The notes: a model not told the origin generated them from the letters alone. 64,000 nucleotides of DNA from Neisseriaceae bacterium (GCA_027489245.1 JAIYAC010000002.1:186001-250000); one strand, 5' to 3'. Counted from the first letter of the stretch, positions 53,827 to 63,063 are shown. Made by a program: numbers and translations.

Positions 53827-55026
53827 TCAGGCCTGCCAGCCTGCCGGTACCTGGCCAAAGCGTAGCTGCGGTGTGCCGTGCCAGCTGGCGCATTGCTGCA
53901 GCGCTTTCAGGATGTCTTGCTGCAGGCGTTTGCCTGGCTTGATGCCGGGTTCCAGGTACAGCGCCTTCACCTCGAACACGCCCTGCGCGCGGTGTGCCTT
54001 GGCATCCAGCCGGCCCACCAGTTGGCCGCGTACCAGCAGCGGCAGCACGAAGTAACCGTACTGGCGCTTGGGCGCCGGGGTGTAGCACTCGATGCGGTAA
54101 TCAAAGCCGAACAGCTGGCTGGCGCGCGCGCGGTGCCACACCACCGGGTCGAACGGCGACAGCACGGTGCAGGCGCTGGCTTTCAGGGTGCCGTCTGCGG
54201 CCAACCTTAGCGTGTCTTGCAGGCTGTGGTGCACGTAGCTGTCACCCTTCAGCCCTTCTACCTGCACGGGCAGCAGCTCGCCGCTGTCGATCAGCGGGGC
54301 CAGCTCGGCGGCGCTGACCTTGCCGCGCAGGCGGTAGTAGTCGCCCACCCAGCCTGCCTGCACCAGACCCAGTGCGCGGCAGCTGGCGCGGATCATGTCG
54401 TGGCGGGCGCTGGCGGGGCTGGGCAGGTGCTGTGCGTCGTCCCACTGTGGCAGCACACGTTCGGCCAGGTCGTAGACGCGCTGGAAGTTGTCGCGCTGGC
54501 GCACCATCAGCTGCCCGCTGGTAAACAGCACCTCCAGGTGGCGTTTTTCCGGCTTCCAGTCCCACCAGCCATTGCCTTTGCCGCCCTGGCGGGCAAAGTC
54601 GCGCGAGCGCACCGGGCCGTGCTGGCGGATGTGCGCCAGCAGCTGCGCGATGTCGGCGCGGTGTTTGTCCATCCAGCTGACCGAGTATTTCCAGCCCATG
54701 GCCGCCGGGTCCAGCATGCGGTGGCGCAGCAGGCGGTAGTCTTCTACGGGGACAAAGCAGGCTTCGTGCGCCCAGTACTCGAACAGCGCGCCGTCGGCCA
54801 GCAGGCTGTCCAGCCAGGCGGGGTCGTAGTGGCCCAAACGGCTGTACAGCACCAGGTAGGGGCTGCGCGCCACCACGCTGATGGTGTCGATCTGCAGCAG
54901 CGCCATGCGGCGGATGGCGGCCAGCACGTCGTCGCGGGTGGCTTTGCGCCGTGGAGCGGCCAACAGGCCCTGTGCGGCAAGGTGCAGGGCGCGGGCGGCG
55001 GGGAGCGACAGGTGGACAGTAGACAT
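53827..55026 (-). CDS. ycaQ: YcaQ-like DNA glycosylase (winged-helix, crosslink repair)
   Basis: 399 residues from ATG 55026, near the 410 of E. coli YcaQ, which unhooks DNA interstrand crosslinks. The family segment MALLQIDTISVVARSPYLVL carries the Gln-x-Asp catalytic motif (Q-I-D), and the C-terminal block YGYFVLPLLVRGQLVGRLDA is diagnostic. Three winged-helix units are expected between. The start is at the first residue resembling the family; a longer frame upstream lacks conservation. It stands alone. Confidence 0.88.
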   Translation of the reverse strand: MSTVHLSLPAARALHLAAQGLLAAPRRKATRDDVLAAIRRMALLQIDTISVVARSPYLVLYSRLGHYDPAWLDSLLADGALFEYWAHEACFVPVEDYRLLRHRMLDPAAMGWKYSVSWMDKHRADIAQLLAHIRQHGPVRSRDFARQGGKGNGWWDWKPEKRHLEVLFTSGQLMVRQRDNFQRVYDLAERVLPQWDDAQHLPSPASARHDMIRASCRALGLVQAGWVGDYYRLRGKVSAAELAPLIDSGELLPVQVEGLKGDSYVHHSLQDTLRLAADGTLKASACTVLSPFDPVVWHRARASQLFGFDYRIECYTPAPKRQYGYFVLPLLVRGQLVGRLDAKAHRAQGVFEVKALYLEPGIKPGKRLQQDILKALQQCASWHGTPQLRFGQVPAGWQA

Positions 55027-55300
55027 GGCAATAAAATGACAGGATGAACAGTCTGTACAGCATAGCCGTTCGCCAGCGGCGGCGGACAGCGGGTAGAATG
55101 CTGGCGGCCTGTCACCACGGGCAGTTTCCCGCATGGCATGGCTGTGCCAAGCTACGGGGGCTGCACGTATCAGCAGCGCTTTTGTTCTTTGAGTGCGTTA
55201 CCGTGCCGGCATGCTTGCCGGGCGTGGCGCTACGTAGGCCTGTGGGCCTGACCCAACCTGAACCGCGGCGGCCACCCCGCTACGGCAAGGAGCGATCTTT

Positions 55301-57166
55301 ATGTTGTTTTCCTGGTTTGAACGCCGGGTAGATGCCTACCCGGAGACCCCTCCGCCACAACCCCCGCAAGGGTTTTTCCCGTTTGTCTGGTCGGCCACGG
55401 CTGGCATGCGCGGCCTGATTCTGGGCATGGCGCTGCTGACGGCCGCCATCGGTGCCTTCGAGGCACTGCTGTTTTCCATGCTGGGCTCCATCGTGGACTG
55501 GCTTAGCCACGTGCCGCCGGCGCAGCTGTGGGACAAAGAGCGCGACAACCTGCTGTTGCTGGCTGTCATCCTGCTGGCCAGCCCGCTGCTGATTGCGCTG
55601 CAGGCCATGGCCAAGTACCAGGGCCTTTTCGGTAATTTCCCCATGCGCCTGCGCTGGCATTTCCACCGCCACCTGCTGAACCAGAGCATGGCGTTTTACC
55701 AGGACGAGTTTGCCGGCCGCGTGTCGGCCAAGGTGATGCAGACGGCGCTGGCCGTGCGCGACACGGTGCTGATCATTACCGACATCATGGTGTTTGTGGT
55801 GATCTACTTCATCACCATGGTGGCGGTGGTGGGCAGCTTCGACGCCGTGCTGCTGTGGCCCTTCCTGGCCTGGCTGGCGCTGTACGCGCTGACGCTGCGC
55901 TTCTTTGTGCCACGCCTGGGCCGCGCTGCCAGCCAGCAGGCCGACGCGCGCAGCCTGATGACCGGCCGCATCACCGATGCCTATACCAATATCGCCACGG
56001 TCAAGCTGTTCTCGCAGGGCAACCACGAGGCCCGCTTTGCCAAGGGCGCGATGCAGGAGTTCATGCACACCGCCTACCGCCAGATGCGGCTGGTCAGCGG
56101 TTTCGAGATCGTCAACCACATCCTCAGCATGGGGCTGATTGCCAGCACTGCCGGTGCCACGCTGTGGCTGTGGAGCCAGGGCGAGGTGGGCGTGGGGGCG
56201 GTGGCGGCGGCTACCGCCATGGCGCTGCGGCTGAACGGTGTGTCGCACTGGATCATGTGGGAGATGTCCAGCCTGTTCGAGAACATCGGCACGGTGCAGG
56301 ACGGCATTACCACGCTGTCGCGCCCCATCGCCATCCACGATGCGCCAGACGCCCGCCCGCTACAGGTGGGCCGCGGCGAGCTGCGCTTTGACAACGTGCG
56401 CTTTAGCTACGGCGGCGAGAAGGTGGTGATCGACGGCCTGAACCTGACCATTCGCCCTGGCGAGAAAATCGGCCTGGTTGGCCGCAGCGGCGCCGGCAAG
56501 TCTACCATCGTCAACCTGCTGCTGCGTTTCTACGAGCTGGAAAGCGGCCGTATCCTGATCGACGGCCAGGACATCTGCCAGGTGACGCAGGACAGCCTGC
56601 GCGCCCAGGTGGGCATGGTGACGCAAGACACCTCGCTGCTGCACCGCTCGGTACGCGACAACCTGTGCTACGGCCGCATGCAGGCCAGCGACGACGAGAT
56701 GATCGCGGCGGCGCAAAAGGCCGAGGCGCACGAGTTCATCCTGCAGCTGACCGACCCCAAAGGCCGCCGCGGTTACGATGCCCACGTGGGCGAGCGCGGC
56801 GTCAAGCTGTCCGGCGGCCAGCGCCAGCGCGTGGCCATCGCCCGCGTCATGCTGAAGGACGCGCCGATTTTGCTGCTGGACGAAGCCACCAGCGCGCTGG
56901 ACTCCGAAGTGGAAGCCGCCATCCAGAGCAGCCTGTACCGGCTGATGGAAGGCAAAACCGTGGTGGCCATCGCGCACCGCCTGTCCACCATCGCCGCCAT
57001 GGACCGTCTGATCGTGCTGGATAAAGGCCGCGTGGTAGAAGAGGGCAGCCACGACCAACTGCTGGCCAAAGGCGGCCTGTACGCGCGGCTGTGGGCGCAC
57101 CAGAGCGGCGGCTTCCTGGGCGAGGAGATCGACCCCGACGAAGAGGCCGCGCTGGCTGCCGGCTAA
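55301..57166 (+). CDS. ABC exporter, fused permease-ATPase
   Basis: 621 residues, a half-transporter that would act as a homodimer. Six membrane helices (about 35-320) with a cytosolic N-terminal stretch, then the ATPase: Walker A GRSGAGKST at 394-402, signature LSGGQRQR from 503, Walker B with DEATSALD from 527, and the switch His in IAHRLST. The sequence is closest to the MsbA/multidrug-type exporters common in betaproteobacteria; substrate unknown. AAGGAG lies about 8 nt before ATG 55301. The spacer of 274 bp upstream holds no gene. The stop is overlapped by a repeat copy and followed by a terminator. Confidence 0.92.
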   Translation: MLFSWFERRVDAYPETPPPQPPQGFFPFVWSATAGMRGLILGMALLTAAIGAFEALLFSMLGSIVDWLSHVPPAQLWDKERDNLLLLAVILLASPLLIALQAMAKYQGLFGNFPMRLRWHFHRHLLNQSMAFYQDEFAGRVSAKVMQTALAVRDTVLIITDIMVFVVIYFITMVAVVGSFDAVLLWPFLAWLALYALTLRFFVPRLGRAASQQADARSLMTGRITDAYTNIATVKLFSQGNHEARFAKGAMQEFMHTAYRQMRLVSGFEIVNHILSMGLIASTAGATLWLWSQGEVGVGAVAAATAMALRLNGVSHWIMWEMSSLFENIGTVQDGITTLSRPIAIHDAPDARPLQVGRGELRFDNVRFSYGGEKVVIDGLNLTIRPGEKIGLVGRSGAGKSTIVNLLLRFYELESGRILIDGQDICQVTQDSLRAQVGMVTQDTSLLHRSVRDNLCYGRMQASDDEMIAAAQKAEAHEFILQLTDPKGRRGYDAHVGERGVKLSGGQRQRVAIARVMLKDAPILLLDEATSALDSEVEAAIQSSLYRLMEGKTVVAIAHRLSTIAAMDRLIVLDKGRVVEEGSHDQLLAKGGLYARLWAHQSGGFLGEEIDPDEEAALAAG

Positions 57167-57177
57167 GGTTGGCCGCA
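57165..57177 (+). repeat. AAGGTTGGCCGCA repeat overlapping the ABC exporter stop codon
   Basis: Same GGCTAAGGTTGGCCGCAGG arrangement as at the end of ppc, again just before a terminator. Confidence 0.9.
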
Positions 57178-57184
57178 GGCTCAT

Positions 57185-57216
57185 AAAAGCCCCCTTCTGC
57201 GGAAGGGGGCTTTTTT
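57185..57216 (+). terminator. Rho-independent terminator of the ABC exporter gene
   Basis: AAAAGCCCCCTTC/GAAGGGGGCTTTT, 13-bp stem, 4-nt loop, T-run of six. Confidence 0.9.
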
Positions 57217-57234
57217 ACGCACGCTGGCGCAATA

Positions 57235-57446
57235 AAGTAGTTTTTACACTACGGCGCACTGCCGATCAGCCAGCCGTTTGCGCTTTTTACGCAACAAAAA
57301 AGCGCGCCAGCCTAGCAAATTACGATGGCAGTTGAGTTAAAACAGACAGGGTTGTACCTCATTGACTACAGCTGGTGGATAATGCCGCAGCCCCCCGAAC
57401 AGGGCGGCCTACCAGACCCGCCCGGCTCACCGGAGAATGGGCGGGT
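57235..57446 (+). promoter_or_regulatory. pckG leader region with two dyads
   Basis: Holds GTAGT-TTTTAC-ACTAC (57237-57252), whose half-sites match the palindrome before hemC, and, nearer the gene, ACCCGCCC/GGGCGGGT (57416-57423 with 57439-57446) followed by TTCGTC, about 40 nt before the ATG. The second could be a leader hairpin. The promoter is presumably between them. Confidence 0.35.
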
Positions 57447-57485
57447 TTCGTCGGCTGCTCTGCCCTTTTTCAAGCAGAGGTAGAC

Positions 57486-59297
57486 ATGTCCTTGCAAGCC
57501 CCGAGCTTTGTACGCCACCAGCAACTGATCAACTGGGTAGCCGAAGTGGCCGCCCTCACCAAACCGGCCGCCATCCACTGGGTAGACGGTTCCGAAGCGG
57601 AAAACCAGCAGCTGCTGGCCCAGATGGTGGCCGCCGGCACCCTCACCCCGCTGAACCCGGCCAAACGCCCCGACTCCTACGCCGCGTTTTCCGACCCGTC
57701 CGACGTGGCGCGTGTGGAAGACCGCACCTTTGTATGCAGCGCCCGCCGCGAAGACGCCGGCCCTAACAACAACTGGATGGACCCGGCCCAGATGCGCACT
57801 ACGCTGAACGGCCTGTTCGACGGCTGTATGGCTGGCCGCACCCTGTACGTGATTCCGTTCAGCATGGGCCCGCTGGGTTCGCCCATTGCCCACGTGGGCA
57901 TCGAGCTGACCGACTCGCCGTACGTGGTGGCGTCGATGCGCATCATGACCCGCATGGGCCGCAATGTGTACGAAGTGCTGGGCGAAGACGGCCCCTTCGT
58001 GCCCTGCGTGCACAGCGTGGGCGCACCGTTGGCCGCAGGCCAGGCCGACAAGCCGTGGCCGTGCAACCCGGACACCAAGTACATCGTGCACTATCCGGAA
58101 ACCCGCGAGATCTGGTCGTACGGCTCCGGCTACGGCGGCAACGCGCTGCTGGGCAAAAAGTGCTTTGCGCTGCGTATTGCCTCCACCATGGGCCGCGACC
58201 AGGGCTGGCTGGCCGAACACATGCTGATCCTGGGCGTGGAAAACCCGCAGGGCGACAAGCGCTATGTGGCAGCTGCCTTCCCTAGCGCCTGCGGCAAGAC
58301 CAACTTTGCCATGCTGATTCCGCCTAAAACCTACGACGGCTGGAAAGTCACCACCGTGGGCGACGACATTGCCTGGATCAAGCCGGCGGCGGATGGCCAG
58401 CTGTACGCCATCAACCCGGAAAACGGCTACTTTGGCGTGGCACCGGGTACCTCGGTAAAGTCCAACCCCAACGCCATGGCCATGCTGAACGAAGGTGTGA
58501 TCTTCACCAACGTGGCGCTGACCGACGACGGCGACGTGTGGTGGGAAGGCATGAGCAAGGATATTCCGGCGCACCTGACCGACTGGCAGGGCAAGGACTG
58601 GACGCCAGACTGTGGCCGCAAGGCCGCGCACCCGAACGCGCGCTTCACCGTACCGGCCGCCAAGTGCCCGTCGCTGGACCCGGCGTGGAACGACCCGGCC
58701 GGCGTGCCGATCTCGGCCTTCATCTTTGGCGGCCGCCGCTCGTCTACCGTGCCGCTGGTGTTTGAAGCCGCCAGCTGGGAAGACGGCGTGTACATGGCCG
58801 CGACCATGGGCTCGGAAACCACTGCGGCAGCGTTTGGCGCACAGGGCGTTACCCGCCGCGACCCGTTTGCCATGCTGCCGTTCTGCGGCTACCACATGGG
58901 CGACTACTTCCAGCACTGGCTGGACATGGCCGGCAAGGTCAGCAAGCTGCCGCGCATTTTCTGCGTAAACTGGTTCCGCACCGACGCCGACGGCAAGTTC
59001 ATCTGGCCAGGCTTTGGCGACAATATGCGTGTGCTGGAGTGGATCGTTGGCCGCGTGCAGGGCACCGCTCAGGCCGAAGACAGCCCGCTGGGCAAGGTAC
59101 CCGCCTACGCCCACCTGAACTGGGCCGGCATGGACGGCTTTACCGAGCAGCACTTCCAGCAGCTGATGGTGCTGGACGAAGCCGCCTGGCGCCACGAGCT
59201 GGCCGCCCACGACGAGTGGTTTGCCAAGCTGGCCGACGCACTGCCCGCCAGCCTGGCGGCGCGCCGCAGCAAGCTGGCCGAGGCGCTGGGTGTGTAA
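57486..59297 (+). CDS. pckG: Phosphoenolpyruvate carboxykinase (GTP)
   Basis: 603 residues from ATG 57486, the usual size of the GTP-dependent enzyme. Converts oxaloacetate and GTP to PEP and CO2 for gluconeogenesis. The kinase-1a P-loop with the reactive cysteine is [12 protein letters not shown] (residues 265-276, Cys269). [21 protein letters not shown] and [17 protein letters not shown] are further active-site blocks. Longer upstream frames begin in non-conserved, low-complexity sequence, while AGAGGT lies before 57486. Confidence 0.96.
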   Translation: MSLQAPSFVRHQQLINWVAEVAALTKPAAIHWVDGSEAENQQLLAQMVAAGTLTPLNPAKRPDSYAAFSDPSDVARVEDRTFVCSARREDAGPNNNWMDPAQMRTTLNGLFDGCMAGRTLYVIPFSMGPLGSPIAHVGIELTDSPYVVASMRIMTRMGRNVYEVLGEDGPFVPCVHSVGAPLAAGQADKPWPCNPDTKYIVHYPETREIWSYGSGYGGNALLGKKCFALRIASTMGRDQGWLAEHMLILGVENPQGDKRYVAAAFPSACGKTNFAMLIPPKTYDGWKVTTVGDDIAWIKPAADGQLYAINPENGYFGVAPGTSVKSNPNAMAMLNEGVIFTNVALTDDGDVWWEGMSKDIPAHLTDWQGKDWTPDCGRKAAHPNARFTVPAAKCPSLDPAWNDPAGVPISAFIFGGRRSSTVPLVFEAASWEDGVYMAATMGSETTAAAFGAQGVTRRDPFAMLPFCGYHMGDYFQHWLDMAGKVSKLPRIFCVNWFRTDADGKFIWPGFGDNMRVLEWIVGRVQGTAQAEDSPLGKVPAYAHLNWAGMDGFTEQHFQQLMVLDEAAWRHELAAHDEWFAKLADALPASLAARRSKLAEALGV

Positions 59298-59316
59298 ACA
59301 GGGTATGAGGTAAAGC

Positions 59317-59343
59317 AAAGCCTGCCATGCGGCAGGCTTTTTT
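59317..59343 (+). terminator. Rho-independent terminator of pckG
   Basis: AAAGCCTGCC/GGCAGGCTTT stem with a 4-nt loop (ATGC) and a T-run. Confidence 0.88.
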
Positions 59344-59349
59344 CATGCA

Positions 59350-59383
59350 GCATGCGGCCAACCTTACTGGGTTGGCCGCATGC
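59350..59383. repeat. Inverted pair of GTTGGCCGCA repeats forming a 13-bp stem
   Basis: GCATGCGGCCAAC (59350-59362) and GTTGGCCGCATGC (59371-59383) are perfect inverses around an 8-nt loop (CTTACTGG). It lies between the pckG terminator and the stop codon of qor (59386), so it can act as a terminator for the minus-strand gene. Paired uptake sequences in Neisseria are arranged in the same way. Confidence 0.88.
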
Positions 59384-59385
59384 CG

Positions 59386-60360
59386 TTACGGCAGCAGGAT
59401 CAGCGAGCCGGTGGTGCGGCGTGCTTCCAGGTCGCGGTGAGCCTGCGCGGCGTCGGCCAGCGCGTAGCGTGCCGAGGGCTGCACTTTGACCGTACCGCGG
59501 GCGACTTGCTCGAACACGGCGCCGGCCAGTGCTTCCAGCTCGGCACGGGTGGCGATGTAGTCGTGCAGGCGCGGGCGGGTGAAGAACAGCGAGCCTTTTT
59601 GTGCCAGCAACAGCGGCGAAAAATCCGGTACGGCGCCGCTGGCGTTGCCAAAGCTGACGAACATGCCGCGTGGTGCCAGGCTGTTGAGCGACATCTCGAA
59701 AGTATCCTTGCCCACACTGTCGTACACCACCGGCACGCCGGCGCCGCCGGTGAGCTCGCGCACCCGCGCCACCACGTCTTCTTCGCGGTAGTTGATGACA
59801 TGCTGGCAGCCCAGCGAGCGCGCCAGCGCGGCCTTGTCGGCGCTGCCCACGGTGCCGATCACCGTGATGCCCATGGCCGACAGCCACTGCACGGCAATCT
59901 GGCCCACGCCGCCCGCTGCTGCGTGCCACAGCACGGTTTGCCCTGGCTGTACGCGGTAGGTGTGCAAAATCAGGTAGGCCACGGTCATGCCCTGCAGCAT
60001 CAGGCAGGCGGCGGTGTCATCGCTGACGCTGTCCGGCAGCTTGACCAGGTGCTGCGCCGGCATCACGCGCTGCTGGCTGTAGGCGCCCAGCGGGCCACCG
60101 GCGTAGGCTACGCGGTCGCCCGCTGCGACATGGCTCACGCCCGCGCCCACGGCCAACACCACGCCAGCGGCTTCGCTGCCCAGCCCGGACGGTAGCGCCA
60201 GCGGGTAGAGCCCGCTACGATGGTAGGTATCGATAAAATTTACCCCGATGGCCGTGTGTTGCAATAGCACCTCGCCCGGGCCGGGCTGGCCGGGAATCAC
60301 ATGCTCGGTTTGCAATACTTCCGGGCCGCCGCTAATGTCAAAACGGATACGCTGGCTCAT
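59386..60360 (-). CDS. qor: NADPH:quinone oxidoreductase, zinc-free MDR family
   Basis: 324 residues. Reduces quinones with NADPH, a one-subunit member of the medium-chain dehydrogenase family. The N-terminal GroES-like part has GVNFIDTYHRSGLYP and GLGSEAAGVVLAVG; the cofactor-binding motif AAAGGVGQIAVQ with NADPH is at about 148-159. The cysteine/histidine zinc ligands of alcohol dehydrogenases are absent. The tail RTTGSLILLP is typical of Qor. Confidence 0.92.
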   Translation of the reverse strand: MSQRIRFDISGGPEVLQTEHVIPGQPGPGEVLLQHTAIGVNFIDTYHRSGLYPLALPSGLGSEAAGVVLAVGAGVSHVAAGDRVAYAGGPLGAYSQQRVMPAQHLVKLPDSVSDDTAACLMLQGMTVAYLILHTYRVQPGQTVLWHAAAGGVGQIAVQWLSAMGITVIGTVGSADKAALARSLGCQHVINYREEDVVARVRELTGGAGVPVVYDSVGKDTFEMSLNSLAPRGMFVSFGNASGAVPDFSPLLLAQKGSLFFTRPRLHDYIATRAELEALAGAVFEQVARGTVKVQPSARYALADAAQAHRDLEARRTTGSLILLP

Positions 60361-60471
60361 GGGCTTCCTTATCGAATAAAGTGGGGGCTACGCTATAGCG
60401 TGGATAGTGCACGAAAGCACGACTTGGCAGGTTAAACAGATTGTTCAGCGCGGTTCCTGGAAGGGGGGCGT

Positions 60472-61017
60472 ATGAAAGGTGTGGTATTTACCGAGTTTCT
60501 GGGCTTGGTGGAACAAAAGTTCTCTGCGGATATGGTGGACGACATCATTGATGATGCCGACCTGCCGCACGGCGGTGCCTATACCGCTGTGGGCACGTAT
60601 CCATTTCCCGAAATGGTGGCGCTGATCGTGGCGCTGTCCAAGCGTACCGGGCTGGACGTGCCGGTGCTGATTCACGCGTTTGGCCAGTACCTGTTCGGGC
60701 GTTTTTTCGTGTTGTATCCGGCCTTCATTACCGCCTGTAGCAGCACCATCGAGCTGGTGAGCCATATCGAGCAGGTGATTCACACCGAGGTACGCAAGCT
60801 GTACCCCGATGCCGAGCTGCCGTCGTTTGAGGTGGAATCGCACACCGCGCAGCGCCTGAGCGTGGTGTACCGTTCGCCACGCTGCCTGGCCGACCTGGCC
60901 GTAGGCCTGATAGACGGGGCGATAACGCATTACGGCGAGCAGGGGCACCTGCACCTGCAGCGGGAAGCGCTGGATGCCGAGGGCACGGCGGTGCGCTTTA
61001 TCCTGGAAAAAACATGA
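60472..61017 (+). CDS. H-NOX heme nitric oxide-binding protein
   Basis: 181 residues, the standard length of a stand-alone H-NOX domain. The start MKGVVFTEFLGLVEQKF is typical. His104 in QVIHTEVRKLYPDAELP is the predicted proximal heme ligand, and Tyr133, Ser135 and Arg137 form the YxSxR motif that holds the heme propionates. No distal tyrosine is obvious, so NO rather than O2 binding is expected. GGAAGGGGGG lies before ATG 60472. Its stop overlaps the start of a hybrid histidine kinase gene (ATGA), the classic arrangement in which H-NOX controls a kinase. Confidence 0.93.
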   Translation: MKGVVFTEFLGLVEQKFSADMVDDIIDDADLPHGGAYTAVGTYPFPEMVALIVALSKRTGLDVPVLIHAFGQYLFGRFFVLYPAFITACSSTIELVSHIEQVIHTEVRKLYPDAELPSFEVESHTAQRLSVVYRSPRCLADLAVGLIDGAITHYGEQGHLHLQREALDAEGTAVRFILEKT

Positions 61018-62375
61018 GTGACGCGGACATTATCCAGCGCCTGGAAAAACGGCTGGCCCGCGAACACGCGGCCCGGCTGGAGGCCGAGCGTTTGCTGGAG
61101 GCCAAGAGCCTGGCGCTGTATACGGCCAACTGCGAGCTGGCCGAGGCGGCGCACCAGCTGGAAGAAAAGGTGGCCGAACGCACGCTGGAGCTCAGCCAGG
61201 CGCTGGCGCTGGCCGAGGCTGGCGTGCGGGCCAAAACCGAGTTTCTGGCGGTCATGAGCCACGAGCTGCGCACGCCGATGAACGGTGTGATGGGCATGGC
61301 CGAGCTGTTGGCCGCCACGCCGCTGTCGCCAGCGCAGCGCGAGCTGCTGCATACCTTGCAGGAAAGCGCCGAGGCACAGATGGTGCTGATCAGCGATATC
61401 CTGGATTTGTCCTCTATCGAAAACGGCAACCTTACCCTGCGGCGCGACCCGGTAGACATGCCGGCGCTGCTGGATGGGCTGTTGGCACAGTACCGCATCA
61501 GTGCCAATGCCAAAGGCCTGAGCCTGTGGCTGGACCGCCCGGACAGCCTGCCCTGGCTGAAAGGGGACGGCGACCGCTTGCGCCAGGTGCTGGGCAACCT
61601 GTTGTCCAACGCCTTGAAATTTACCGCCGAAGGCCAGATCAGCCTGCGCGTGACGCTGGATAAACAGCCCGATGGCTACGGTTATTGGCACGTGGCGGTG
61701 AGCGATACCGGTATCGGCATGAGCCCCCAGCTGATTGGCCGCCTGTTCCGCACCTTTGAAATGGCCGATAGCTCGCCCACGCGGCGTTACGGTGGCACCG
61801 GGGTGGGGCTGGCCATCAGCCGCCGTCTGGCGCAGGCCATGCAGGGCGATATCACCGTGAGCAGCCAGGTGGGGGAGGGGAGCTGCTTTACCTTTAGCTG
61901 GCGGGCCGAGACGGTAGCCGCGCCGGTGCTGGCCCCCAGCAGCACCTTATCTGCCATCGAGCTGCCCGGCCCGGCGCGCGAGCTGCGGGTGCTGGTGGCC
62001 GAAGATAACGCCATCAACCAGAAGCTGATCGTGAAAATGCTGGAGCGGTTGGGGCTAAGCCGTGTCACCCTGGCGGATGACGGCGTGCAGGCGGTGGCGG
62101 TGGTGGAAACCGGTAATGTGGACCTGGTGCTGATGGACATGCAGATGCCCAATATGAGCGGCGTCGAGGCCACGGTGGCCATACGCGCCCAGGATTTGCC
62201 GGTGCAGCCGGATATTGTGGCACTGACGGCCAATGCCTTCGAGGAAGACCGCCAGGCCTGCATGCGGGCCGGCATGGATGACTTTCTGACCAAGCCGCTC
62301 AAGCTGGACCTGCTGGCCAGCGTGCTGTGCCACGCCGCCCGCGGCGACTACGCCAATCAGCGCGATGCCAGCTAA
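61014..62375 (+). CDS. Hybrid sensor histidine kinase partner of H-NOX
   Basis: 453 residues: a coiled-coil N-terminus (about 1-70, no membrane segment or PAS), HisKA with His83 in AVMSHELRTPMNGVMGM, HATPase with GNLLSNALKF, DTGIGM and GGTGVGLAIS, and a C-terminal receiver with phospho-acceptor Asp375 in LVLMDMQMPNMSG. With no sensor of its own, it should receive its signal from the H-NOX protein. There is no Hpt domain. In other bacteria such HnoK-type kinases feed cyclic di-GMP and biofilm circuits through a separate phosphotransfer protein, which is not in this window. Confidence 0.9.
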   Translation: MSDADIIQRLEKRLAREHAARLEAERLLEAKSLALYTANCELAEAAHQLEEKVAERTLELSQALALAEAGVRAKTEFLAVMSHELRTPMNGVMGMAELLAATPLSPAQRELLHTLQESAEAQMVLISDILDLSSIENGNLTLRRDPVDMPALLDGLLAQYRISANAKGLSLWLDRPDSLPWLKGDGDRLRQVLGNLLSNALKFTAEGQISLRVTLDKQPDGYGYWHVAVSDTGIGMSPQLIGRLFRTFEMADSSPTRRYGGTGVGLAISRRLAQAMQGDITVSSQVGEGSCFTFSWRAETVAAPVLAPSSTLSAIELPGPARELRVLVAEDNAINQKLIVKMLERLGLSRVTLADDGVQAVAVVETGNVDLVLMDMQMPNMSGVEATVAIRAQDLPVQPDIVALTANAFEEDRQACMRAGMDDFLTKPLKLDLLASVLCHAARGDYANQRDAS

Positions 62376-62413
62376 ACGCCGCCTTGCAGGTGGCCGCTAG
62401 CGGCGGCGCGCTG

Positions 62414-62998
62414 CTACCTTGGCGTGTGTGGCGGCTTCCCCTCTATGCCCATCAAGCCGGGCAGGCATTGCGGCCAACCTTGCAGGCGATGATCGTCGCC
62501 ATTCAATACCGTGGTGCGGGCGCCGGCGTAGTAGCGCACCGCTTCGCGCCAGTCCAGCACTTCGTCTGCCGTGCCCAGTACCAGCCAATAGTTGGCCGCA
62601 TGCAGCTGTGGCGGGCGCAGGGCAAGCAGCTCGTCCATATGCTGGGGCCCCAGCGTGTAGTGTTCGCCGGTATACGGGTTGTGCAGCGGGCCCATGAAGC
62701 GTGCCAGGTCTGCCTCGGGGCGGATAGCCGGGTTGATCAGTACCGCAGGCAGGCCAAAGCGCTCGGCCAGCCAGGTGGCGTAATAGCCGCCCAGCGAGCT
62801 GCCGATCAGCACCACCGGTTGTTGCAGGCTGGCAATCAGTGCTTCGGTTTGTGCGATGGCTTGGGCCGGGTAAGGCGATAGCTGCGGGCTGCTAAAGCTG
62901 GCATCGGGGGCGATGGCGTGCAGATAAGCCTGGGTTTCGCGCGCTTTGAGCGACTGCGGGCCAGACTGGAAGCCATGCAGGTACAGATAGTGGGTCAT
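62414..62998 (-). CDS. YqiA/YcfP family alpha/beta-hydrolase
   Basis: 194 residues from ATG 62998. The start MTHYLYLHGFQSGPQSLKAR is diagnostic of the YqiA-like esterases. The nucleophile elbow GSSLGGYYA carries the catalytic serine (about residue 76), and the HGF oxyanion-type loop is at 8-10. The Asp and His of the triad are probably in GTADEVLDW and GDDHRL near the end. Physiological substrate unknown. It is convergent with the hybrid kinase gene, and carries two repeat copies (62469 and 62591). Confidence 0.9.
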   Translation of the reverse strand: MTHYLYLHGFQSGPQSLKARETQAYLHAIAPDASFSSPQLSPYPAQAIAQTEALIASLQQPVVLIGSSLGGYYATWLAERFGLPAVLINPAIRPEADLARFMGPLHNPYTGEHYTLGPQHMDELLALRPPQLHAANYWLVLGTADEVLDWREAVRYYAGARTTVLNGDDHRLQGWPQCLPGLMGIEGKPPHTPR

Positions 62999-63063
62999 GG
63001 TCAGTAGCTGTTGGGGTGGCAAGCCATCAGCATAGCTGGCTCCGCGCCAGCGTCAACCGCTGG

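Noticed and set aside
55027-55060. LexA-type box upstream of ycaQ (CTGTACAG)
   Set aside because: It is only an 8-nt palindrome and lacks the CTGT-N8-ACAG layout of known SOS boxes, so it is not called.
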